A stretch of DNA of 64,000 nt from Paguma larvata (lineage: Eukaryota; Chordata; Mammalia; Carnivora; Viverridae). The stretch covers positions 4,214,565-4,278,564 of the forward strand of contig CM057841.1 of the NCBI GenBank assembly GCA_030068075.1, given 5' to 3'. Below are positions 46,101 to 58,100 of the stretch, in pieces. The notes under the pieces are model-generated. The model was not told the origin of the DNA and did no database searches. It saw only the letters and a program-made list of their open reading frames with translations. Both the position numbers and the translations under genes were made by a program. Within the stretch, counting starts at the first letter, position 1; each line of letters starts with the position of its first letter.

Positions 46101-49100
46101 ACACTGTGTCTCCTCAGTCACTTCTCTGTGCTTTAGTCTGTGTTTTTATTTTTCATAGTCCCTAATCCCCCTTTTCAGGTATTTCCAATCTGCTAACAAA
46201 CCCATCTATTGATTTCACAAACTCAGCTAATCTATTTTATAGATATAATTTCTCTTTGTTTTTCCTATTTCCATTCCTTCCTATCTTCTTTTTTTATTGA
46301 ACATTTTAAGTTACGTCCATTTTCAGACAGATATGAAAATAAAGATTTTTCTACTGTGTCTCCCACCCCCTTGTTTTGGTTCTGTGGTTTTTGTATCCCA
46401 GCATGCCTGGAAATTTTGAATGCTGGGCTTTGGATGCAATACATTGCAGAGGTTACTGAGGCTCTGCAAGGTATGTTCTTCCAGATAAACTGGAATTGCT
46501 TTTGGTAGCAATGAGAGGAATATGTCCTTAATAGTGAAGATTGAAATAGTTCCAAGCCAGGCTGTGTTTTGTGTGGAATAGTTTGCTTCTAGTTTCCCCT
46601 TCTTCCCAAATGGTCCATCCAGCATCTCCTCGTGCCTGGCATGTGCTGAACTTCTGAACCCATCATTTGTCCCCCAACCCCTTGAACCTGGCGGGAGTTT
46701 GACTTGGCTTATTGGCCTCTTAATGTCCCTTAATGTCTATTCAGGTTTGCAGCCTTTTTAGAGGAAAATGCCCTAAGGAAAAGTTAAGTATTGAGCTCTT
46801 CTTCTTGGCCTTTCCCTTTGTCTCCTGAATTTTGGCCTTTCAAGAACTTTCTGCTTTCATAGCTCTTTAGTGACCTCACATAATTTTTCCTCTTTAAATT
46901 TTTTAAAATATTTATTTATTTTTGAGAGAGAGCCAGCATGAGCAGGGGTGGGAGAGAGGCAGAGAGAGAGGATCCGAAGCAGGTTCTGTGCTGACAGCAG
47001 AGAGTCATATGTGGGGCATAATCTCTTGAGATCATGACCTGAGCCAAAGTTGGACACTTAACCGACTGAGCCACCCAGATGCCTCTTAATTTTTTTATTT
47101 GAGAGAGAGCGCAAGAGAATGAGCAGGAGTGGGGGGAAGGGCAGAGGGAAAGAGAGAGAATCTTAAGCAGTCTCCATGTTCAGTGTAGAGCCCAACACAG
47201 GGCTCTATCCCACGACCCTGGGATCATGTTCTGAGTCAAAAATCAAGAGTCAGATACTCAACTGACTAAGCCACCCAGGCACTCTGACTTCACATAATTT
47301 TTAAAAGATACTTTGCACCTAAGAGACTCTCAAAGACTAAGAACAAACTGAGGGGGGAGAGTGGGTGACGGGCACAGAGGAGGGCACTTGTTGGGATGAG
47401 CACTGAGTGTTGTATGGAAACCAATTTGACAATAAATTACTTACTAAATAAATAAATAAATAAATATCTTGCCCAAACTTTCTAGTTGTTTTAGTGGAAC
47501 CTCTCATCTGAAACAAGATCATTTGAGAGTTTCCATCTCTGGTAATGCCACTCTTTCTACATGCCTTCCTGATTTGGCATTCAGAAAAACTCTTCCCAGC
47601 CCAAATTAAAAAAAAAATTATCTTCACGTTTTCTGGAGTTTCATAGTTGCACTTTTTTATATTTGTATAGTCTATCCATTTAGAATTTATCCTGGTATAA
47701 AGTGTGAAGTATAAATCCACTCTTGCTGGTTGGTGGATTTTTGCAAATGTAAAATACCAACTTAATCATATTCTTAATCTCCCAACCATACATGGCAGTT
47801 CATGGATTTTTTTTTTTATTCGAGTGGCTTGGATTCTTAATTATTTTTAAAAGTTTTCTTTTGATTAGTATGTCTCCCCTCATTGTTCTTTTTCCCCCCA
47901 GAATTTCCCGGAGTCTTTTTATTTTCTTACACACTTTATTACAAAACTGTCTTGTTTTAAAACTTCTTCATATTTTAGAAGTCATTAATTTAGGTAACTT
48001 AAAATATGGAAAATGATATTCTCATAATGTTGTCTTTGAATTTTTTAAGTCTTATGTTTGCTACAGTGTGGAAATTTCAATAACTATATCATGAATTATG
48101 AATTTTTCCACTGTTTGGAGCATTTTTTTCAGCTAATACTCTTAGGTCTACCTGACTCCAAAGCCTAACTACTCTTATGCTATTACGACCTTTCTATACC
48201 CTTGATAAATAAATGTCCACCCTTCTTCTGGAAGACAAATTCTCCTGTAAGAGAAGAGTAAGTCAAATGGAGCAAAAATACTCAACTAAATCTCCCACAT
48301 TCCAATAAACTTTACCTTTAGTGTGTTACTTAAGTTGTACTTTAAGATGGGTTTCATCTTTGATTCTTTGAGCCCCTTTTTCATGAGACATGATAGAAAT
48401 TATTTTAACTCAGGATAATCAATTTTATAAATTATAATTGACTCCTTAAAGGCCACTGAATAGATAAGTTTCAAAGCTTGGGCAAAAATCCTAGTTAAAA
48501 AAAATCTAGTCTAGAGTTCTTCCCATTAGTATTTTCAGTTTTTTTTTAAAGGTTTTTTTATTTATTTATCATTGAGAGACAGAAAGAGACAGAGCATGAG
48601 CATGGGAGGGGCAGAGAGAGAGGGAGACACAGAATCTGAAGCAGGCTCCAGGCTCTGAGCTGTCAGCACAGAACCCGACGCGGGGCTCGAACTCATGGAC
48701 CATGAGATCATGACCTGAGCTGAAGTTGGACGCTCAACCGACTGAGCCACCCAGGTGCCCCAGTGTTTTCAGTTCTCACGAACACTACTGACTGGAAACT
48801 TAGAATCTAAATCCTTTGGTGTCCCCAATCTGAGCCCAATAAAAAGTTAGAACTTAGAGGTCATTTCTAGTGAAATGTTTGTTTTCATGTTCTTCCATGA
48901 TCTTTGACTTTTAGGATCACATTAAAATTGTATGTTAGGTTAATCTTGGCAGTGGTTCTCAATCAGGAGAGATTTTGCCTTCCAGGGGATACTTGGCCTT
49001 GTTTGTTGATACTGTTTTTGTTGTCTCCACTGGGGATAGGGAGTAACGTCTAGTGATTAGAGACCAGACACGCTACTAAACATTAAATATCCTAGATGTT

Positions 49101-52100
49101 GAAGATAGGCCCTCACCACAAAGAATTATCCAGCCCAAAATGTCAGCAGTGCTGAAGGTGAGCAACCCTGTACTAGAAGTACACAGATAGTATTATCCAA
49201 TATGGTAGCCACTAGTCACATGTTGGTTATTAACATTTGAGTTAATTTAAATTGAATAAGAAATTTACTTCCTCAGTTACACCATTCCCATTGAAGTTGC
49301 TGAATAGGTACATGTAGCTAGTGACTGTCACACAGGAAAGCACAGATATTAACTTCCCTTCCCACAGAAAGAAGACCTACATTTTTCAGTAGGGAACAAA
49401 AGATACTAAAAATACACATTCAGTAGGATTCAGTTTCTGATCTAAAAAATATGTCTAAATAGAGGTACCTGGGTGGCTCAGTAGGTTAAGCATCCGACTT
49501 CAGCTCAGGTAATGATTCCAGGGTTTATGAGTTTGAGCCCCGTACTGGGCTCTGTGCTGACAGCTCAGAGCCTGGAGCCTCCTTCAGATTCTGTGTCTTC
49601 CTCTCTGCCCCTCCCCTGCTCACACTCTGTCTCTCTCTCTCAAAAATAAATAAACATTTAAAGAAAATTTAAAGACATGTCTAAACAAATGAGGCATGAA
49701 TCCTAGGCACTAAAATCAAATTTTTGGTGCTACTTTTGGATGGTAGTGGCAAATGAAATTATTAATAGCTTGTGTTTTAACCATTTCTAAGTTTCTTTGT
49801 TGTCATTTTGGAAGTGTTTTAGGAGTTTCAGCATTTCTCCTTTGTGTGTTTCTCCTCAGTTTCCTCCTTTGTAATTTTTTTTTCTCTGGAGTGAGGGTTG
49901 AATGTCAAACCTTACCAGAAACATGATCTTACCTAATCTGGGTCATTGAACATGCTGTTGGACATAGAACATGTTGAAGGAGTCTTTCCAATATATATAT
50001 ATTGGAACAGAAGGAAGAACTGACCTTCAGATTTGACCTGCCAGGGCATAGAAGGTGTGGTAGATAGGTTTTGAACGGAGATAATGGTTGGAATCTCAAT
50101 GACACTCATTCGCATGGTCCTGTTGAAATAAGTGAGTCTCTCACAACTCTGTTATGTTTCCACGAATAGGTGGACTTGGTGAGACTAAGCAAAAACCGGG
50201 GGGAGGGGAAGAGGGGAAAGAAAAAAAAGACACAGAGAGGGAGGGAGATAAAACATAAGAGACTCTCAAAGACTAAGAACAAACTGAGGGTGAGGGGGAT
50301 GAGGGAGGGGGGAGAGGGGGTGACGGGCATTAAAAAGGGCACATGTTGGGATGAACACTGGGTGTTTTATGTAAACCAATTTGAAAATAAACTATTATAA
50401 TAAAAAAAATAAAATAAACAAAACATTAAAAAAATAATAAAAAAAAATAAATTCCAAAAAAAAAAAAAAACTATTTTAAATTAAAAAAAAAAAAAGGGTG
50501 GGGTGGGGCAAGTTCCGTACCTTAGTGCATCATTGTGGGCATGAGGAATGCTATACAAATACTATCATGCTCAGAACCTGATAGAGAATTAGGCTTATAA
50601 GACATGACGGTGCTTATATGTAGGTAGGAATGACTTGGTGTATTCTCAACCACAGGAAATATCATCATTCCTTTCCAAACTGAAGTGTAAATCTGACAAA
50701 TTCCTCATATTCTAAATCCCTTCATACCATGTGTTATTACTGACATGTGTGGTCTCTGATAGCTGATCTTCACAATCTCCTTATATGAGGTAGGTCAGCC
50801 TTCCCTTCATTTACAACTGAGAAACCTGAAAATTGGGGAGATTCCTTTCCCAGATCACATAGTATGAGCAGCAGATGCCAGACCTCCACACAGGCCACTG
50901 AACTTCTGAGTTCAGGGTTATTCTTTTATTTTTAATGTTTATTTATTTTGAAGTGAGAGAGTGCAATCAGGGGATGAGCAGAAAGGGGGAGAGAGAATCC
51001 CAAGCAGGCTCCAAGCTATCAGCACAGAGCCCGACTTGGGGCTCAAACTCTCAAACAGTGAGATCATGACCTGAGTCAAAACGAAGAGTCAGATGCTTAA
51101 CCTACTGAGCCACCCATGTGCCCCAGCTCAGGGTTCTTTCTACCACAATCTCTCAAGTGTTCTAATATGCAGAGTTTTGTCACTGTTTAGTTTCATAAAT
51201 AGAGACAGTAGTTATGTCTCTGCCATTGTTACTCCTCTCTGCCACTTGTAGTGGGAAGGTAGCTGTAGATAACATGTAAACAAATAGCAGGATGGTGTTT
51301 CAGTGAAATTTTATTTGGCCTACAGACTGCAGTTTCCAGATCCCAGGAAAACGCATTTTTAGAAGAAAAATTGCAGGGTCAAAAAGTATATATAAAATAT
51401 GATGAGTGTTGAGTTTAACTTAGATATGTTGTATGCTTCTTTTTTCCTCTTGTTCTCACTCAGGACACACAAAGTTGTACCAAATGTATGTAAAGGAGAA
51501 ATTCAACAACATGTGGCACAGAGAGTCTATCCCCAGGATTCAAGATCACTTATATCCTGAACACACCCAGAGAGAACGTGAATGCTTGGAACTTTTTTTT
51601 GCTCCTAAGGAAACTGGGCAACAGACACGGACGGTGTTTCTCATAGGAGCACAAGGAATTGGGAAGACAACATTCCTGATCAGGCTGATGTTGGCCTGGG
51701 TGGAGGGCAACGTCTATCAGAGAGATTCTCCTACATTTTCTACCTCTGCTGCCGGGAAATGAAGCAGTTGACAGAGACAAGCTTGGCTGCACTCCTTTCT
51801 AGAGGCTGGTCTGACTCCTCCACTCCTTTAGCGGAGATACTATCCCAACCGGAGAGGCTCCTGTTTGTCATCGACGGCTTTGAAGAACTGAAATGCAGCC
51901 TGAGCGAGCCCGAGTCAGATCTGTGCAGCGACTGCATGCAAAAGTTGCCAGTACGAGTGCTCCTAAGCAGCCTGCTGAGGAAGAAAATGCTCCCTGAGTC
52001 CTCGCTGCTCATCACTGCTGCACCTGTGTACCCCCAGGAAGTTGAGGATAGGTTGGAGTGCCCAGAAATCAAAACACTCTTGGGATTCACTGACAGTGAG

Positions 52101-55100
52101 AAGAAGATCTATTTCTGCTCTATGTTTCAAGACCGGAATAGAGCCATGGAAGCCTTCAATATCATGAGAGAAAATGAACATTTGTTGACCATGTGCCGAA
52201 TCCCCATCCTTTGCTGGATTGTGTGTACTTGTCTGAAGCAGGAAATGGAGAAGGGGAAAGACCTGGCACTGACCTGCCAACGTACCACCTCTCTTTATAG
52301 CACTTTTATCTTTAACTTGTTCACGCCGAAGGGGGCTAGCAGTCCAGATGAGCGAAGCCAAGGCCAGTTGAAGGGCTTGTGTTCCCTGGCTGCAGAGGGT
52401 ATGTGGACTGACATGTTTGTATTCAGTGAAGAGGATCTCAGGAGAAATGGGTTAGTTGATTCTGACATCTCTACGTTGCTGGACATAAAGGCTCTTCAGA
52501 AGTGCAGGGAGGAAGAGAACTCCTACATGTTTCTCCATGTGTGCATCCAGGAGTTATGTGCTGCCATGTTCTATTTTCTAAAGAACCACATGGACCATCC
52601 TAACCCAGCTGTTGGATGTAGAAAGGCGGTGCTACTTACCTATTTAAAGAAAGAAAAGATTCATTGGATTTCTTTGGGGTGTTTCATATTTGGCCTTTTG
52701 AATGAAAAGGAACAACAAAAGCTGGAGGCAGTGTTTGGCTTCCACCTGTCCCAAGAGATACTGCAAGAATGTCACCGATGCTTTGAGCACATAGGTGAGA
52801 ACAAGCATCTTCAAAAACAGATAGATTTCTTGGGATTATGTTACTGTCTGTTTGAGATGCAGAATGAAGATTTTGTGCAGTGGGCAATGGGCTTCTTCCA
52901 AGATGTTAACTTTTCTATCATGGACCATGTGGACTTGCGGGTTTCTGCCTACTGCTTAAAATACTGTTCCAGCATGAGGAAGCTTTGGTTCTCCATCCAG
53001 AATGTCTTTCAAGTGGGAAATGCAGACAGCTTTATGTGAGTCCATCTAATTGCTTTCTTTCTGTTATCTTTTCAGCATTTGTCCCCATTTCCAAGTGAGT
53101 TTTGCTGAGGGAATTTTTGTTATAGGATTGTGGTTAGGATATCACAATCTTTCTGTGACCTTATCTCAGGTCTTGGTGTGACTATTGATGAACTACATGA
53201 ACTTGTCCATGGGATTTCCCTTCTTTGTTGAAGTTGCCTCACTAAATACAGGGCAATAATGTTAACTACTACGTTGTGAGGTTTTGTTGAGACTGAATAG
53301 GAGACTCCATGCGTGTTTCCTTTACTTTGCAAATATGGGTTGGTACACACTTGTAATTAGCATCATTCTCAAAGGACCACACTCAGATCCTTTCTTGAAT
53401 TCCCAGTTAAAAATTACCTTTTAAAATTTATTCTAAAAATCTTAGAAATTTTAACTCCATGCTCATGAAAATCATATGACATAGATTCTTATGTTACAGG
53501 TGGGGAAACTGGGGCAAAAAGATCCTGTAGGCTGGTCACGTTAGGAAGTGGTGAAGGCTGAGTTTGAGTCTGACTTACAAGGGCTGTCTTACCCCAGTAT
53601 TCACTATAAAACTGTCCATATACAGGGCAAGGTTCCTCAACCTTGGCACTATTGGTATTTTGGGATGGATAATTCTTTGTTGGTAGGGTGTGAGGGGAGG
53701 CTTTCATGTGCATTGTATTATGATTAGCAGCATTCCTGATTTCTACCACTAGATGCCAGAAGTACTTCTCCCATAAGTTGTAGCAACCAAAAATGTCTCT
53801 GGACATTGCCTAATGTCCCCTAGGCAGAGGGGACGGCACTCCCTTTGGTTGAGAATAATGAATATAAAACTTACCTGATGAATGTTATTCTCTCTAGTTA
53901 AAGTTTGGGCTAAGTCAGAGTTCTTGTGTCCAGGAAATAATTTATTCTTATGTTACAAATTCCTTCGGTTGGCAATATACTGAAAACATTTCCTTTCTCC
54001 TTACAGGCCAAGTTACAGTATCCTCTTATGGAGTGATGTCTGCTCTGTGCTCACTACAAATGAGCACCTCACAGAACTCAGAGTGTGTCACAGTAGCTTC
54101 AGTGAGTCCGCCTATGTGACTTTGTGTAATCATCTGAGACATCCCAGCTGTCACCTTCAAAAGCTTCAGTAAGTTGGGGATCCACCTAGACTTGAGCCTA
54201 TCATGGAGATACCAAATTGGTCCCACCTCACTTTTAGGTGAGGCCAACTGCATGACCAAAGAATTATAATCTAGAGCAGAGTTCCACATACCTATTTCTC
54301 TTGCTGTGTCATCTTTTTCTGCATTCATCACATTAAAATGTGTTTCTCAAGGTCAAAAGCTATGAAAGGGAAAAGCTGGGTTCTAAGCTTCAGAGCCAAA
54401 CTGCAGAGCCTCTTCGGGTGGCCGCCACACTTGCTGCTTAAGGAGCATTATGTCAACCAACATTTGAGGTCCAGCTGGATGTCAGACTTTTACTAAATCG
54501 CAAAGATAAAATGGGGGTGAGAATTATGGTCCTGACCTCAAGAAACGCTATAGTCAAGCGTGGTTTGGCTTGTTTCCCCGCCATGAAATGTATAGATGTT
54601 TTCATAGGTGTGCATGAAAACATGAGAGGTAGTCTGAGATTCTGGTTGTCTGGGAAGTCCTACTAGTTTAGGAGTTTAGACTACCCTTTGACAGAGCATA
54701 AGCTTAAGGACTCGAGAGAACAGGGTGAATATGCAAGAGTGGTATTCTTCTGAGAGTTTGTCTGGCACAGGTGTCTAGGTGTGCTCCCCTTGTCATAGTG
54801 TGATGTTGTCTTGTCCATGTCCATGGCTCTCTGGCATCTAAATATGAGTATTTGAATCTTTCTTGGTAATAAAATGTGAGAAGTATCACTTTTATACAAA
54901 AGCCTTTAAGAGACTAGAGTTTCTATATGTGCATTCCCTATTCACTAGTGGAATGTTGAAGTCACGAGACAGAGGAAGCTAGCCAGGTCTGTACTTACAC
55001 AGTGGAGTATCAGGTCTTTAAAATGGAACTTCATCAAAATGGAAACACCTGCTTCAGTATGTCTGGTGCTGGGCATAACACTGCATTTCTAACAAGCTCC

Positions 55101-58100
55101 CGGATGATGCTGACATGTGGCTTGTCCAGGAACCATGTTTGGAGAAGTAGAGCAGTGACTTTGTAATATTTTCTGCATGTTAAAATTCTCCAAGGAAGTT
55201 TTAAAAGGTTCTTCATGCCCAAGTCAAGCCTCCAAACCAATTTATCAGAATATCTCCCATGGGATTTCAATGTACAGCCAAGGTATAAAACTATTGTCTT
55301 AAACCCCTCCCTCTAAACATCGATAATACCTGCATTGAAACATTACATGAGGGAAAAATAAACATTGTGTTAATTCATTTAAATTTGGGACTTTTAAACT
55401 TGAATGGTATTTCATTGGGGTGTCTGTCTTGGTGGTGGGGCACTCTCCTGTACACTTTATGTAGCATCCCTGGCTTCTACTCACTACCTGTCAGCAGCAA
55501 ACACACTCATATACCCCAGCAAAACAAAGATGTCTCCAGACACTAGGCGATTGCCCTCACAGGGGCTGATTGGCAGGTTGAGAGCTACTAAGCTACATTA
55601 CTGAGTTGTGAAATTAGAGATCTGGGAGCTAATTAGAGGCCATAGTTCAAAGACAGGTGCTTGGGCTGTGTTCTCAGGTTTTGTTGGATGAAAACTCCCC
55701 AAAATTTTCTTTACTTTTGCAGGATGAATAGTGTTACCTTCGATGGTGAGAGATGGCTTTTATTTGAGGTGCTCACTCATAGTCCAGATTTGAAATACCT
55801 GAGCCTCAATGGTACAACACTCTTCCGCAATGATGTGAAGTTGCTCTGTTATGCCCTGAACAATCCAATGTGCAATGTAGAAGAACTACTGTGAGTCTAT
55901 ATGCTCCCCGGGATCACTGAGTTGATTCCAGAGGGGACCATGTACTTTTTTACCTGTCTAGTTTCATCCCCTTTTCTGTTATTTATACACAAACATAATC
56001 TCCTGTGAAATTGAGGATAGAATATGGAGGTTTCTTTTTTTTTTTTTTTAATAATTTATTGTCAAATTGGTTTCCATACAACACCCAGTGCTCATCCCAA
56101 CAAGTGCCCTCCTCAGTGGCCATCACCCACTCTCCGCCTCCCACTCCCCCCTCTCCCCTCAGTTTGTTCTTAGTCTTTGAGAGTCTCTTTTACGTTAGGT
56201 CTTCTGGAGGTTAGTTTCTAATACAGTACAACCACTTTGCAAAACAGTTTGACCGTATTTGGCTTTTATAGGTTCTGGCATTCTGTATAACTAAAATCCC
56301 ACATCTAGGGGTACATTCAACAGAGTAGATGTATAAGTTTGCTGAAATAGTTCCTAAAAAACATACGTGGCAAGTATCCATAATACTTGAAAAACGGAAA
56401 TAACTACCAACAGTACGTTAAATAAGAGAACTGTGGCCATTCTCATTCTCTGAGAATGAATCTACAACTGTAAGCAATGATTTGGATCAATCTCAAGCCA
56501 AACTTGAGAGTAGATGGTATGACTTCATATGAAGTTCAAAGATGGGCAAGACATGGTATTAGAGGGTAGGATAGTGACAGGAGGTCATAGATACGCTGTT
56601 TCTTGACCTGGATACTAGTAACACAAGTGTGCTCAGTTCATGACCATTCATCGGCCATCTCTTAGCATTTATGTACTTTTTGTGTATATGTTACACTTCG
56701 AGAATTGTTTTCAATCAAGTAATGATTCCTATTGACCTTCTTTAGTACCCACATATTCAAATACTTTCTCTAGTTGCCCATTGACCAAATACACACAGAT
56801 CCAAACCCATTTTTAATAGATTTATTGAGATATTATCCACATACAATATGGATTCAGTATTCAATATGAAGAATATACTAAGTGGTCTTAGTCTATACTG
56901 ACAGGTGTATGCAACCATCACAACTATCTGATTTTAGAACCTCAAAAACAAACTCCATACCTATTCACACTCACTGTCCATATCCTTGTTGCCTTGCAAC
57001 CACTAAGATACTTTCAGTCTCAATGAATTTGCCTATTCTGGACATCTCACTTATATTGAATCATGCAATATGTGGTATTCAGTAAGTGGCTACCTTTACT
57101 TAGTGAAATGTTTTCAAGGTTCATCTAAACCAGTATCAGTATTTCTTTGCTTTTTATGGCTGAATAATATTTCATTGTGTGGCTATACCACATTTTGTTT
57201 ATCCTTCTGTTGATGTGTGTTTGGGTTGTTGACACCTTTTGGCTGTTGTGAATAGTGTTACTATGAATATTAATGTTTAAATACCTGTTTTCAATTTCTT
57301 GGGTATATAATTAGGAGTGGAAATGAGTCATAAAAAATTTTATGTTAACGTTTTTTTGGAAGCAGTTTTCCATAGTGGCTGGACCATTTTACATTCCTAC
57401 CAGCAATGTATGAGGGTTCTAATTTCTCCATATCCTTGCCAATACTTATTTTCCATATTTTTATTATAGCCATCCAGCAGGTTTGATGTGGCACCTTATT
57501 GTGGTTTTAATTTGAATTTTCTGAATGACTGATGAGGTTAAATCTTTTCATGTGCTTGTTGGCAATTGTATGTCTTGGGAGACGTGTCTATTCTAGTCCT
57601 TTGCACATCTTTAATTGGTTTGTTGCTCTTTTTATTTGATGAGTTGTAATACAAGTTATGTGCAAGATACATGATTTGCAATTTTTTTCTCCCATTCTGT
57701 GAATTGTCTTTTCATTTTTTAAAAATCAAAGTTTTTTTTCCTTTCCCCTCTTCCCCTCCCCCTGGTTTTTGCTTAGTCTCACAAAGTCCACCTATTCGTG
57801 GAAACATATGGTATTTGTCTTTTTCTGACTGACTTATTTCACTTAACATAATACCCTCCAGTTCCATCCATGTTGCCACACATGGCCAGATTTCATTCTT
57901 TCTCATTGCTGCGTAGTATTCCATTGTATATATATATACCACATCTTCTTTATCCACTCATCAGTTGATGGACACTTAGTCTCTTTCCATGATTTGGCTA
58001 TTGTCAAAAGTGCTGCTATGAACATGGGGGTACACGTGCCCCTATGCATCAGCAGTCCTGTGTCTCTTGGGTAGATTCCTAACAGTGCTATTGCTGGGTC

